Source: Arthrobacter sp. ISL-95 (GTDB taxonomy: Bacteria > Actinomycetota > Actinomycetes > Actinomycetales > Micrococcaceae). Taken from it: a stretch of 52,217 nucleotides of DNA. The notes under the pieces were generated by a model, which saw only the letters and a list, made by a program, of their open reading frames with translations, was not told where the DNA came from and did not search any database. Position numbers and translations under genes: made by a program. The stretch lies in NCBI RefSeq assembly GCF_018613695.1, contig NZ_JAGGPR010000002.1, positions 215,964 to 268,180 of the forward strand. The letters are read 5' to 3'. Shown here one piece after another: positions 33,026-41,874 of this stretch (within the stretch, counting starts at the first letter, position 1; each line of letters starts with the position of its first letter).

Positions 33026-35656
33026 CTAGTTTTCTGCGCCGACGGTTTCGCTGCGGACCGGGATAGTGGAGGCAATGAGTACGCCGCCCTTTTCCTCGTT
33101 GGTGGCCGGACGGATCTGGCCGCGCTCCGGAACGAAGGAAATGGACTCGTCCTTCTGGTTGGGGGCGTTGACGAAGGAACGGAAACGACGCAGGCGCTCC
33201 GGGTTTTTCAGGGTCTCGGCCCACTCGTCCTCGTAGGTGTCGATGTGCTTGGCCATGGCAGCTTCAAGCTCCTCGGCAATGCCCAAGGAGTCATTGACCA
33301 CTACTTCCTCGACGTGCTTGATGCCGCCGTCAAGTTCCTCCTGCCAGCGCGCGGTGCGCTGGAGGCGGTCGGCGGTGCGGATGTAGTACATGAGGTAACG
33401 GTCGATGTACTTCAGCAACGTTTCGTCGTCCAGGTCCTTGGCCAGCAGTTGCGCGTGGGCTGGGGTAGCGCCACCGTTGCCACCGACGTACAGGTTCCAA
33501 CCATCGGCCGTAGCGATCACGCCAACATCCTTGCCGCGGGCCTCAGCGCATTCACGGGCGCAACCGGAGACACCCATTTTCAGCTTGTGTGGACTACGGA
33601 GGCCGCGGTAGCGCAGCTCCAAGGCGATGGCCATGGCCACCGAATCCTGCACGCCGAAGCGGCACCATGTGGAACCAACGCAGGACTTCACAGTGCGAAG
33701 ACTCTTGCCGTACGCCTGTCCGGATTCGAAGCCGGCGTCCACCAGTTCCTTCCAAATATCGGGCAGTTGCTCCAGGCGGGCACCGAACATATCGATGCGC
33801 TGGCCGCCCGTGATCTTGGTGTAGAGGTTGTACTTCTCAGCAACAGCTGCGATGACACCCAGGCCCTTGGGCGTGATCTCACCACCGGCGATGCGGGGAA
33901 CCACCGAATAGGTGCCGTCCTTCTGCATGTTCGCCAAGGCGCGGTCGTTGGTGTCCTGCAGCGAACCGCGTCCGGCATCCAGGACGTAGGCGGAGTGCTG
34001 GCTGGCCAGGATGGAGGCAATGGTCGGCTTGCAGATATCGCAACCCGCGCCCGTGCCGTACTTGGCCATGATCTCTTCGAAGGATGTCAGCTCCAGGACG
34101 CGGATGGCATCGAAGAGTTCCTGACGGGAGAGGCTAATGTGCTCGCAGAGTGCCTTGGAGACCTCAATGCCGGACTTCTTCAGCTCGCCTTCAAGGAGCT
34201 TTTTGAGCATGGGAACGCACGAACCACACTGGGTGCCGGCCCGGGTGCAGCCCTTCAGTTCGCCGAGCTCCTGCACCGGGGAGTTGCCCTCACAGGCACC
34301 GCAACCGTTGATGGTGTCGCGGATGGTTCCGGCAGCAACGTTGTTGCAGGAGCACAGGATGGCATCGTCCGGAAGTTCGGTCTCGGGAGCTTCGCCGCCA
34401 CCGGCAGCGCTCAGGTAGGCGCCCGGTTCGGCAGACAGTTCGCGACCCAGAAGCGGGCGGAGACTCATGTACGGGGACGCGTCGCCCACGAAGATGCCGC
34501 CCAAAAGGGTCTTGGCATCATCGGTGGTGACAATCTTCTGGTAGACGCCACGAGCGGGGTCGGCGTAGACAATCTCCAAGGAGTGCTCGGTCCGGGCAAA
34601 CGCGTCGCCGAAGCTGGCCACGTCAACGCCGGACAACTTGAGCTTGGTGGCTGTGTCAAAACCCGGGAACGTTGCTTCGCCGCCGTGCAGGCGATCGGCC
34701 ACGATCTCGGCCATGGTGTTGGCCGGAGCCACGAGGCCCAGGCACATGCCTTCAAAGTTGGCCACCTCGCCGATAGCCCAAATGCCATCCACTTCGGTGG
34801 CACAGAAATCATTGATGACCACTCCGCCGCGCTGGCCCAGGCTGAACAGTTGCTCTTCACCTTCTGCGGCGCGGAAGAGGTCGTCGCGGGGCCTGACGCC
34901 GATGGCTACGATCACGAGGTCCGCGTCGATGGTGCGGCCGTCAGCCATCAAGACGCCGGTGACGTTGCCGTCGTCGTCCGTAATGACTTCGGAGGGGAAA
35001 ACGCCGCCGTGGACTTCGAAACCCTTGGCTTCAATCAAGCGGCCCAGTGCCTGGCCCGCGCCCTCATCCAGCTGGGTGTTCATCAGCCACGGTGCGCCGT
35101 TGATGACAATCGGAGTGGCCCCCAACTGCTCGGTGCCGGCAGCGGACTCAAGTCCAAGCAAGCCACCACCAATGGTGACCGCGTTGACCTTGCGGCCCAG
35201 CTTTTCCCGCAGCTCGGCAATCGCCTTGTTAATAGCCCAGACGTCCTCGAGCGTGCGGTAAACGTGGGTGTGCTCGGAGCCCGGAATGGGGAGGCGGGCC
35301 GCGTCCGAACCAGAAGCCACCACCAGGTGGTCGTATTCATACTTGTTACCGGCCGCGGTGAGGACACTCTTGGCAACGGGGTCGATCTTGACCGCGCGCT
35401 CGCCGGTCATCAGGGTAAGGGCCTCGTGGCCCCACATGGAAGCATCGCCCAAAGTGAGGTCCACTCCGGTTTCCGTCAGGGCCTTGCTGAGCGCTACGCG
35501 GTCGTAGGGGAGGTGGGCCTCTTCGGTCAGCACCGTAACCTGCCAACCTTCAAGCCCGCGGTTGACCATGGCATCGGCGAAGCGGTGGGCAGCGGGGCCG
35601 CCGCCGACGACGACGACGCGGCGCGGGTTCTCTGTACTTGAAGTGTGTCCGGTCAC
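33026..35656 (-). CDS. nirB: Assimilatory nitrite reductase (NADH) large subunit
   Basis: An 876-residue siroheme enzyme reducing nitrite to ammonium. Order: FAD/NAD domain ('RVVVVGGGPAAHRFADAMV', 'VDGIWAIGEVANFEGM'); BFD-like [2Fe-2S] domain near residue 435 ('CSCNNVAAGTIRDTINGCG', 'CTRAGTQCGSCVPML'); then the siroheme/[4Fe-4S] core with 'CVGSTWCRFGVQDS' (about 660) and 'SGCARECAEARGKDVG' (about 700). The GTG at 35656 follows AAAGG; an upstream ATG would add 39 poorly conserved residues. It heads the nirB–cobA–HemD-like unit. Its partner nirD is divergent rather than downstream. GlnR-like half-sites lie 69–106 bases ahead of the start. Confidence 0.95.
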   Translation of the reverse strand: MTGHTSSTENPRRVVVVGGGPAAHRFADAMVNRGLEGWQVTVLTEEAHLPYDRVALSKALTETGVDLTLGDASMWGHEALTLMTGERAVKIDPVAKSVLTAAGNKYEYDHLVVASGSDAARLPIPGSEHTHVYRTLEDVWAINKAIAELREKLGRKVNAVTIGGGLLGLESAAGTEQLGATPIVINGAPWLMNTQLDEGAGQALGRLIEAKGFEVHGGVFPSEVITDDDGNVTGVLMADGRTIDADLVIVAIGVRPRDDLFRAAEGEEQLFSLGQRGGVVINDFCATEVDGIWAIGEVANFEGMCLGLVAPANTMAEIVADRLHGGEATFPGFDTATKLKLSGVDVASFGDAFARTEHSLEIVYADPARGVYQKIVTTDDAKTLLGGIFVGDASPYMSLRPLLGRELSAEPGAYLSAAGGGEAPETELPDDAILCSCNNVAAGTIRDTINGCGACEGNSPVQELGELKGCTRAGTQCGSCVPMLKKLLEGELKKSGIEVSKALCEHISLSRQELFDAIRVLELTSFEEIMAKYGTGAGCDICKPTIASILASQHSAYVLDAGRGSLQDTNDRALANMQKDGTYSVVPRIAGGEITPKGLGVIAAVAEKYNLYTKITGGQRIDMFGARLEQLPDIWKELVDAGFESGQAYGKSLRTVKSCVGSTWCRFGVQDSVAMAIALELRYRGLRSPHKLKMGVSGCARECAEARGKDVGVIATADGWNLYVGGNGGATPAHAQLLAKDLDDETLLKYIDRYLMYYIRTADRLQRTARWQEELDGGIKHVEEVVVNDSLGIAEELEAAMAKHIDTYEDEWAETLKNPERLRRFRSFVNAPNQKDESISFVPERGQIRPATNEEKGGVLIASTIPVRSETVGAEN

Positions 35657-35724
35657 TGGTGGGCCTTTCGCAGTTGTTGCAGACGGATCTGTCGCAACTT
35701 GTGGTTCCAGCCTAGGGACGGGCA

Positions 35725-35762
35725 GTTTCGCTTCAGTTTCCCTTATGTTTCGTGATCTTAAC
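35725..35762 (-). promoter_or_regulatory. GlnR-like half-site array between nirB and nirD
   Basis: On the plus strand GTTTC stands at 35725, 35736 and 35747 and TTAAC at 35758, each exactly 11 bases from the last. Read towards nirB this is GTTAA-N6-GAAAC-N6-GAAAC-N6-GAAAC, close to the actinobacterial GlnR pattern GTnAC-N6-GAAAC. The gap 35657–35938 holds no gene; promoters for both genes must lie here. Confidence 0.65.
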
Positions 35763-35938
35763 TTCTGCATCACGAACGCATTTCGAGGGGCGTGAGGTCT
35801 CTTTTACGCGTTCGACACAAACACGGACAACCGATGAAACACCCGGGTCCTAGCGTGAAGGAGTGGCCGCAAGTGTGGCCCGGTCCGGGGAAGTGACGGT
35901 GAAAATGCCAGCACCCGGACACCGTGAGAGGGGCTGAA

Positions 35939-36301
35939 ATGACCGTAATTCTGGACCGTGCCGAGGACCTGACCACCACCGCCACCTGGCACCGCGTTTG
36001 CCCGGTGGACGAACTCGAACAGGCCTGGGGCGAGGCTGCGTTGATCGCCGGACGTCAGGTTGCGCTGTTCCGAACAACGCCCACTGAGGTTTTCGCCGTG
36101 GCACAGCAGGACCCGGCGACGCTCGCCAATGTCATGGCCCGCGGAATCATCGGATCCCGCGGAAGCCGGCCCACCATCTCGTCGCCGCTGCACAAAGAGG
36201 TCTACGATCTCGAAACCGGTGAATGCTTCACCAACCCCGAGATGAAGCTCGACGCGTTTGCCACCCGTTTGGTGGATGGCTTCATTGAGGTTGAACTCTA
36301 A
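35939..36301 (+). CDS. nirD: Nitrite reductase (NADH) small subunit
   Basis: A 120-residue NirD with a Rieske-like fold: 'TWHRVCPVDELEQAWGEAAL', 'GRQVALFRTTPTEVFAVAQQ' and 'SPLHKEVYDLETGECFTNPE'. The Cys-His pairs of real Rieske proteins are absent, as is usual for NirD. It supports NirB in nitrite reduction. The ATG at 35939 starts the conserved domain, with GAGGGG nearby. It is transcribed away from nirB from a shared 282-base region, and it converges with the phosphosugar mutase, their stops only five bases apart. Confidence 0.92.
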   Translation: MTVILDRAEDLTTTATWHRVCPVDELEQAWGEAALIAGRQVALFRTTPTEVFAVAQQDPATLANVMARGIIGSRGSRPTISSPLHKEVYDLETGECFTNPEMKLDAFATRLVDGFIEVEL

Positions 36302-36306
36302 GAGTC

Positions 36307-38052
36307 CTACAAGCCCAACGCTTCGCGGACGTCCGTGAGGACGTCGTCCAAGGACGTCCGCGCTGCTTGGCGTGCCGCGGGAAGTTCCGCCGCAGATTCC
36401 ACAGCCTGGATGACTTCCAAGTAGCACTTGAGCTTGGGCTCGGTGCCGCTGGGCCGGATGATGACGCGGCTTTGGTCCCGGGTCAGGTACAGCAGGCCGT
36501 CCGTGGGAGGCAGTGCATCGCTTCCTTCCGCGAGATCAATTGAAACCTCGACGGCGGAGCCTCCGAACGCTTCCGGCGGATTGACCCGCAGGCGGTTCAT
36601 CATGGCATCGAGAAGTCCCAAATCGGCCACCCGGATACTGAGCTGGTCGCTGGCATGCAGCCCGTGCACCAGATACAGGTCATCCAAGGTGTCAAAGATC
36701 GTTTTGTCCTGGGCCTTGGCTGTTGCTGCGAGTTCCGCGATCAGCACTGCCGCTGAAATGCCGTCTTTGTCGCGCACCAAGTCCGGCGCCACACAGTATC
36801 CCAGTGCTTCCTCGTACCCGTAGCTGAGGCCGGGGACTCTCGAAATCCATTTGAACCCGGTGAGTGTTTCCTCGTGGGCGTACCCTGCTGCGGCCGCGAT
36901 GCGTGAGAGCAACCGGGAGGACACGATCGAGTTGGCGAAGACGCCGGTCTGTGTCTCATCACCGGCGCCGGCAGCCATGCGCGCTACTATGTGCGCACCC
37001 AATAGTGCACCCACTTCATCGCCCCTGAGCATCCGCCAGGCTCCCGTGGCGGGATCCAACGCAGCAACCGCAGCTCGATCGGCGTCGGGGTCGTTGGCCA
37101 AAACGATGTCTGCGCCTGACTCCGCAGCAGCCGCGAGGGCCAGGTCCAGGGCACCGGGCTCCTCCGGGTTGGGGAACGCGACGGTGGGGAAGTCCGGATC
37201 CGGTTCGGCTTGTTCGGCCACCAGGGTGACGTCGGTGAAACCGGCGGCGTTCAGGACAGAGACGGCCGTTTCGCCGCCGACACCGTGCATGGGCGTCAGG
37301 ACGATCTTGAGGTTCCGCGCCGGGAAATGTTCCCGATCCACCAATCCCGCCATGGTTTCTTCGTATTCGGTGGCGATGGAGGTCGGCAGCACAGTCCAGC
37401 CGCCATCTGCCAGTTCAATTGAGTCCAGCGCACCTACGGCTTCAATCTTCGCTGCGATCCCGGCGTCGTATGGCGCCACTATCTGCGAACCGCGTCCGCT
37501 CTCGGACACGGCGTGCCGTCCGAGGTAGACCTTGTAACCGTTGTCTTGCGGCGGGTTGTGGCTCGCTGTGACCATCACGCCGCCGTCGCAATCCAGTGAC
37601 CGGACCGCGTAGGCGAGCAACGGCGTCGGAAGCGCGGCCGGCATCAGGAAGGTTTCGATGCCTGCGGCTGTGAAGATTGCAGCGGTTTCCTGCGCAAAGA
37701 TGTCCGAGTTGTAGCGGGCATCGAAGCCGACGACGGCGCGTGGCCGGGTTCCGGGCGCAGCTGCGGCTACCGTCTCGGTGAGGAAAGCGGCGAGGCCTGC
37801 CGCTGCCCGGCGGACGACGACGCGGTTCATCCGGTTGGGGCCGGGACCGAGCGCTGCCCGAAGGCCGGCGGTGCCAAATTGCAGCGTGCCGTTGAAGCTG
37901 TCGCCCAGTTCCTGCGTTGCTCCCGCATCACCACCGCGGGCGAGGTCGGCCAGCTCAACGAGAGCAGCCGCCGTCGCCGGGTCCGGGTCTTGGGAAGCCC
38001 ATTGGCGGGCGTCGGTGATCAGCTGTTCAAGTGCGGCATCGCTGGATGTCAT
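36307..38052 (-). CDS. Phosphosugar mutase (phosphoglucomutase/phosphomannomutase family)
   Basis: A 581-residue alpha-D-phosphohexomutase. Phosphoserine loop 'GGVMVTASHNPPQDNGYKVY', metal loop 'DIVLANDPDADRAAVAALD', sugar-binding loop 'GFKWISRVPGLSYGYEEALG' and the phosphate-binding end 'RDQSRVIIRPSGTEPKLKCY' are all present. The early 'LQFGTAGLRAALGPGPNRMN' is typical of the long actinobacterial type. It interconverts hexose 1- and 6-phosphates; glucose versus mannose preference cannot be read. The ATG at 38052 is preferred to the GTG at 38079, but neither has a strong ribosome site. It sits downstream of the secreted fructan genes, though behind a long hairpin. Confidence 0.9.
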   Translation of the reverse strand: MTSSDAALEQLITDARQWASQDPDPATAAALVELADLARGGDAGATQELGDSFNGTLQFGTAGLRAALGPGPNRMNRVVVRRAAAGLAAFLTETVAAAAPGTRPRAVVGFDARYNSDIFAQETAAIFTAAGIETFLMPAALPTPLLAYAVRSLDCDGGVMVTASHNPPQDNGYKVYLGRHAVSESGRGSQIVAPYDAGIAAKIEAVGALDSIELADGGWTVLPTSIATEYEETMAGLVDREHFPARNLKIVLTPMHGVGGETAVSVLNAAGFTDVTLVAEQAEPDPDFPTVAFPNPEEPGALDLALAAAAESGADIVLANDPDADRAAVAALDPATGAWRMLRGDEVGALLGAHIVARMAAGAGDETQTGVFANSIVSSRLLSRIAAAAGYAHEETLTGFKWISRVPGLSYGYEEALGYCVAPDLVRDKDGISAAVLIAELAATAKAQDKTIFDTLDDLYLVHGLHASDQLSIRVADLGLLDAMMNRLRVNPPEAFGGSAVEVSIDLAEGSDALPPTDGLLYLTRDQSRVIIRPSGTEPKLKCYLEVIQAVESAAELPAARQAARTSLDDVLTDVREALGL

Positions 38053-38086
38053 AGGGACCAAACTATCCTCATTGCGCACGGCAAGG

Positions 38087-38151
38087 GCAACGCGGGGTCA
38101 GATGTGGCATAAAAACAGGGTCGTAATGGGCCATATCCGACCCCGCGTTGC
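38087..38151. repeat. Long imperfect hairpin between a GH32 gene and the mutase
   Basis: GCAACGCGGGGTC (38087–38099) pairs with GACCCCGCGTTGC (38139–38151). After one mismatch GATGTGGC (38101–38108) pairs with GCCATATC (38130–38137) through one G·U. The 22-base stem has a 21-base loop. It begins one base beyond the GH32 stop and would end that transcript; there is no U-run. Confidence 0.75.
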
Positions 38152-38152
38152 T

Positions 38153-39769
38153 TTAGAGATTGCGGGAGGAGACAGTGAAGTCCGTCTCGCCGTCCAGGCT
38201 GAACGCCGAGGCTCCCACACTGTCCCAGTCCGGGAAGAACGTCTCCGAAAGAACCGCAGCCCCACCCCCGGCGAAGACTTCCACCGAGGACGAGTCCAGC
38301 AGGATGGTGAGATGGACTTTGCTGCCGGGGGAGCGCAATGCCACCTCATGAAAGGGGCTGAACTTGGGGGAGAAGTTACTGGTTCCGGCCTGTGAACGGT
38401 CCACCCTCACAGTGCTTCTCTCCTTGTCAAAGGAGAGGCGTAGGCCGGACTCGGAGCCGGATTGCCGGAGGACAACGCCTGCTTCGCGTGCCGACGTCAG
38501 GTCCATGTCAAGCCCGATCAGCTGGGTTCGGCCCCGGAAGTCCCGGCCCAGGTCCGTCGTAGAGGAGTCGACGGTGAGGTTTTTGCTATTTACTTCACCG
38601 GAGCGTTCCAGCGCTTCCCGCGCCGCGGCGGCTATTGCAGACCTGAGCTCAAGCCGCTTCGCACCCCGGACCAGGGTGAGTTCACGGGGAATTGCCATGG
38701 ATCCGCGCCACGGCGTGGTGGGCACATCCTGGGCGTAGTCCCAGTTGCCCATCCACCCCAGGAGCACGGGTTTGTCCCCGGGTGCGCCGGAGATGGAGTT
38801 CGCTGCGTAATAGTCGGCTCCGTGGTCCAGCCACTGGGATTCGGTGAGGGGCGCGTCCGGAGCTGCCGCGTTTTCGGCCGTGAAGTGCGTGCCGTCGAAT
38901 TCGCCCACGAAGTACTGCATGCCCGATCCTCCCGCAATGCCGCCGGGGTTGATGCTCAGCAGCATGACCCACTTCTTGGCCGTTGAGTCCGCCACGTCCA
39001 TGTGGATGAGCTCCGGCACTTCCCAGAGACCTCCTTGGGCACCGGGCCCGGAGAAATCACTGAGGTATTCCCAGTGGAGGAGGTCCGTGGACTTGAACAT
39101 TTTCACTACCTGGGCGTCGGCCACCACGGTGGTCATCACCCAATAGCGGCCGGGCTCGTACCACGTCACTTTGGGGTCCCGGAAGTTGTTGTTGCCGGGT
39201 GTCAGATTCAAGACAGGGTTGCCTTGGTACCTTTGCCACGAGGCACCCCCGTCCAGGCTGAACGCGACGGACTGGGCTTGTGTGCCTTGAGGCAGCACGC
39301 CGTTCTTCCCGTAGGCGCTGGTATAGAGGGCCACCATGGGTGGGGTCTCCGCCGAGCCGAGACCGGAGGCATTGTTCTTGTCCATCACGATGCAGCCGGA
39401 GAATATTTCTTCTTCGGGGCTCGCCTCCATGGCGACGGGCTGCTGTTCCCAGTGGATCAGATCCTCACTGGTGGAGTGGCCCCAGGACATGTTGCCCCAC
39501 GAGTTTCCGTGGGGGTTGTACTGGTAGAAGGCATGGTAGGTGCCGTCGTGGTAGACGAGACCGTTGGGATCATTGAGCCAGTTCTTCTCCGCCGTGAGGT
39601 GGGCTGCGGGCCGCCACGGATCCGACGGGGACGGGCGGTGCCCGCCCGGGGCGGGACCCGTCGTCGGGCTTTCCGCTGGTGTGCAGGACGCGGCAGAAAA
39701 GGCGACAACGACGGCGGCACTTGTGGCCAGCATCTGGCGGCGAGAAAAGTGGGGGCTGGGAAATGTCAT
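38153..39769 (-). CDS. Exported GH32 fructan hydrolase (levanase/fructosidase type), Tat-like lipoprotein
   Basis: A 538-residue GH32 enzyme. The N terminus 'HFSRRQMLATSAAVVVAF' resembles a twin-arginine signal and runs into a lipobox 'SAASC' (Cys29), so it should be surface-anchored. Catalytic triad regions: nucleophile in 'KNWLNDPNGLVYHDGTYHAF', transition-state aspartate in 'NNNFRDPKVTWYEPG', acid/base glutamate in 'GLWEVPELIHMDV' (Val where many members have Cys). The C-terminal beta-sandwich is present. It likely cleaves levan, inulin or sucrose. It lies downstream of a GH68 levansucrase, with a hairpin between them. Start: ATG at 39769. Confidence 0.9.
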   Translation of the reverse strand: MTFPSPHFSRRQMLATSAAVVVAFSAASCTPAESPTTGPAPGGHRPSPSDPWRPAAHLTAEKNWLNDPNGLVYHDGTYHAFYQYNPHGNSWGNMSWGHSTSEDLIHWEQQPVAMEASPEEEIFSGCIVMDKNNASGLGSAETPPMVALYTSAYGKNGVLPQGTQAQSVAFSLDGGASWQRYQGNPVLNLTPGNNNFRDPKVTWYEPGRYWVMTTVVADAQVVKMFKSTDLLHWEYLSDFSGPGAQGGLWEVPELIHMDVADSTAKKWVMLLSINPGGIAGGSGMQYFVGEFDGTHFTAENAAAPDAPLTESQWLDHGADYYAANSISGAPGDKPVLLGWMGNWDYAQDVPTTPWRGSMAIPRELTLVRGAKRLELRSAIAAAAREALERSGEVNSKNLTVDSSTTDLGRDFRGRTQLIGLDMDLTSAREAGVVLRQSGSESGLRLSFDKERSTVRVDRSQAGTSNFSPKFSPFHEVALRSPGSKVHLTILLDSSSVEVFAGGGAAVLSETFFPDWDSVGASAFSLDGETDFTVSSRNL

Positions 39770-39799
39770 GGGGAAGATCCTGGGGGTTGGGGGTGGCAA

Positions 39800-39829
39800 G
39801 GGTGCCGGTCCTCCTGAGACCGGTCACCC
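39800..39829 (-). terminator. Hairpin between levansucrase and GH32 genes
   Basis: GGGTGCCGGTC (39800–39810) pairs with GACCGG and CACCC (39818–39829) with a one-base bulge and a seven-base loop. It lies 32 bases after the levansucrase stop, so it probably ends or attenuates that transcript before the GH32 gene. Confidence 0.6.
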
Positions 39830-39861
39830 CTGCCGTGGCCTGGCGGCCGGTGTGTTGCTGC

Positions 39862-41460
39862 TTACTTGTAGAGGCCTTCGCCGCCAACGCGGACGTTGGT
39901 GGGAAGGTAGCCGAACGGGCCAAGGCCGTTCTGGCCGAAGCTGCGGTCCACCTGAGTCACGCCGCCCTGGAAGTTCATCTTCACAGTGGGTGACAGGGAG
40001 CCGCCGCGGACGCCGTCCACGTTGTCAATGAATGACTGGACGAGGCCGCCCGGCTGCACGTAGTGCGAGTAGGCCTGGAACTGACGGCCGTTCTGACGCG
40101 GGTCCGGACCTTCCGGTGCGTTGGCCGGCATGTTCAGGTCGGTGGGGGAGCCCAGGGCCAGGCCGCTGTTGTTGACCGGCTGGTAGTCCGAGCGGACGCC
40201 GTTGCCGACGAAACCGTAAACACCGTCCGGGCCGCGCATTCCATCTGCGTACGTGAATTGGTGGCTGATGGTGAACAGGTAGTACTTGTTCTTGCCGTTC
40301 TCGTTTTGGATGAAGATCTGTGGACGCTCAGTCTGATCGTTAACGCAGTTGGCCGAAAGGATCGGCGGCAGGAAGCTCCATTTGGTGAGGTCCTTGTTGT
40401 CCGCGACAGCGAGGCCCACGTTGGCAGTCTGGTACCAGGCGCCCGTGCTGTTGACCTGGGCTACGGTTTCGGCGTGGGGGTCGCCCGGGGCGTAACCGAG
40501 GTCTTCCTGCTTGCACTTGTAGGAGCCGCGGGTGCCGCCGGTGTTGCCTTCAAAGACCATGAAGGTTTTACCCGGGTGGGCGGGATCAGCGAAGGTGTAC
40601 GGATCCCGGAAGGCGAAGCCGGGGTTCTGGGCTTTGTTCTGGTACAACTTTCCGTCCGGTTCCAGCAGTTTGGTGTGCTGGAAGCCGTCGAAGGTTACGC
40701 CTTCCTTGGTGGCGTGGATGTTGCCCAGTGCCTTGGCGATCGCGGCATCGGGTGCGATCCCGCCGCCGCCCGCATTCCGCTCGGCCACATCGTAGAACGT
40801 GGTGGCCGTGTAGAAGACGTTGATCTTGTTGCCCTGCATGAGGCGCGTGGAACCGGACCATTCCGTGTTGCCGATGGACGTGTTGTCCAGGAACAGGTGC
40901 CCGCCGTAGTTCCATTTGTCCTTGGCGGGATCGGCGTTGGTCTTGCGGAAGAAGTAGCCGATCCTGGCGTTCCAGTGGCGCTGGTCGAAGCCATAGCCGG
41001 CGTGCCGGTCAGCAACCAGGGAGAAGACGACGTCCCAGCCCTTGTAGCTGATCTGGTTGGCGTTCTCGTCCGTTAGTGACCAGGTGTCCCACACCCAGAC
41101 GTCGTCATTCATGGCAGGGAAGTCCTTGGGGATTTCCGGCATGGTGACGTCGGGGCTCATGGAGTTCTGGCCAGGGGCAACGTTGGGGTTGCTCTGGGCC
41201 ATGATCTGCTTGGCGTCGGCTCGCGTCCACTTGGACGTGAAGTCCGCCGCAGGATCATAGGCCTGCTGCGTGTGGGTGGTTGGCAGCGGGAAGCCGGGCG
41301 TGGGTGCCGGCATGTTGCTCGACGGCGGGTCGGCCGGCAGGTTGGCCTGTGCTGCAGGCGTCACCAGCAGGATGCTGCCGGCCACGCCTGTCGCTGCGGC
41401 AATGGCTACTGCCTGTCGCAGCCGACGGCGTGGCCGTTGAGGGGATAAATGCGTGTTCAT
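39862..41460 (-). CDS. Secreted levansucrase (GH68)
   Basis: A 532-residue GH68 fructosyltransferase converting sucrose to levan and glucose. A Sec signal peptide covers about residues 1–40 ('RRRLRQAVAIAAATGVAGSI', cleavage after 'AQA'). Catalytic residues: nucleophile Asp in 'DVWVWDTWSLTDE', transition-state Asp in 'GFAFRDPYTFADP', acid/base Glu in 'DQTERPQIFIQNENG'. The arrangement 'TERPQ' matches the Gram-negative/Arthrobacter type rather than Bacillus SacB. The start is the ATG at 41460. The 479-base upstream gap contains several dyads, suggesting regulated expression. The GH32 gene next to it would recycle the polymer. Confidence 0.95.
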   Translation of the reverse strand: MNTHLSPQRPRRRLRQAVAIAAATGVAGSILLVTPAAQANLPADPPSSNMPAPTPGFPLPTTHTQQAYDPAADFTSKWTRADAKQIMAQSNPNVAPGQNSMSPDVTMPEIPKDFPAMNDDVWVWDTWSLTDENANQISYKGWDVVFSLVADRHAGYGFDQRHWNARIGYFFRKTNADPAKDKWNYGGHLFLDNTSIGNTEWSGSTRLMQGNKINVFYTATTFYDVAERNAGGGGIAPDAAIAKALGNIHATKEGVTFDGFQHTKLLEPDGKLYQNKAQNPGFAFRDPYTFADPAHPGKTFMVFEGNTGGTRGSYKCKQEDLGYAPGDPHAETVAQVNSTGAWYQTANVGLAVADNKDLTKWSFLPPILSANCVNDQTERPQIFIQNENGKNKYYLFTISHQFTYADGMRGPDGVYGFVGNGVRSDYQPVNNSGLALGSPTDLNMPANAPEGPDPRQNGRQFQAYSHYVQPGGLVQSFIDNVDGVRGGSLSPTVKMNFQGGVTQVDRSFGQNGLGPFGYLPTNVRVGGEGLYK

Positions 41461-41622
41461 GCTTGCTCTTCTCGCGGAGTCGTACTTCGTGGACTGGGGC
41501 GCATGCCCTTGCCCCCTGGTAGGGGCCCTCTACTCAGGCGTCCACCGATCCGCTCAAGGCGTCATCGAGGGACGCCATTGTTTTCGAGGTGCGGGGGAGC
41601 TTTCCAGCTATCCGCCGCGGTG

Positions 41623-41648
41623 GTTCCGGTACGTCGACTTACCGGAAC
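41623..41648. repeat. Dyad in the levansucrase leader
   Basis: GTTCCGGTA (41623–41631) and TACCGGAAC (41640–41648) are exact reverse complements around CGTCGACT. It lies 163 bases before the levansucrase start; operator or mRNA hairpin. Confidence 0.55.
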
Positions 41649-41725
41649 ACTCTCCACGCTAGACACGTGTTAGGTCTGGGATCAAAGGGCGTTGCGTGGG
41701 CCTCTTCGGCTACTCCCGGGTACTT

Positions 41726-41740
41726 GCGCAAGCGCTTACA
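41726..41740. promoter_or_regulatory. LacI-family-like operator upstream of levansucrase
   Basis: GCGCAAGCGCTTACA centres on the palindrome AAGCGCTT with outer G and C also paired, the core form of many LacI/GalR-type sugar operators. It overlaps a second small palindrome TTGCGCAA. The 479-base gap 41461–41939 holds no gene. No LacI-type regulator is encoded in the window. Confidence 0.45.
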
Positions 41741-41820
41741 TTGACAACGTGCGCGCGTGACATTTTGGGCAAGTTGGGTCAAATGTTTCGACATAAAGCA
41801 GATTTATTCTGAGCATTAGC

Positions 41821-41858
41821 TGTGCGTTTGGTTTTCCCCGGGGAATTGTTAGCGCACA
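41821..41858. repeat. Concentric dyad TGTGCG / TTCCCCGGGGAA / CGCACA
   Basis: TGTGCG (41821–41826) and CGCACA (41853–41858) are reverse complements and share the centre 41839.5 with the palindrome TTCCCCGGGGAA (41834–41845). A 38-base symmetrical site, possibly an operator for a divergent or distal promoter. Confidence 0.5.
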
Positions 41859-41874
41859 CCTGTTAAAGAGCAAT

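Noticed and set aside
30800..35641. A 1613-codon open frame on the plus strand
   Set aside because: It is antisense to nirB, cobA and the HemD-like gene, whose domains are all recognisable. The translation is Gly/His/Gln-rich and shows no family pattern, as expected for the opposite strand of GC-rich genes.
36305..41500. Sugar genes inserted into a nitrate island by recent transfer
   Set aside because: GC content and start usage look like the neighbours, and no integrase, direct repeat or tRNA end is seen. Ordinary rearrangement is enough to explain the order.
41449..41673. Short plus-strand open frames upstream of levansucrase
   Set aside because: No ribosome site or recognisable motif; they overlap the levansucrase start and the dyads.
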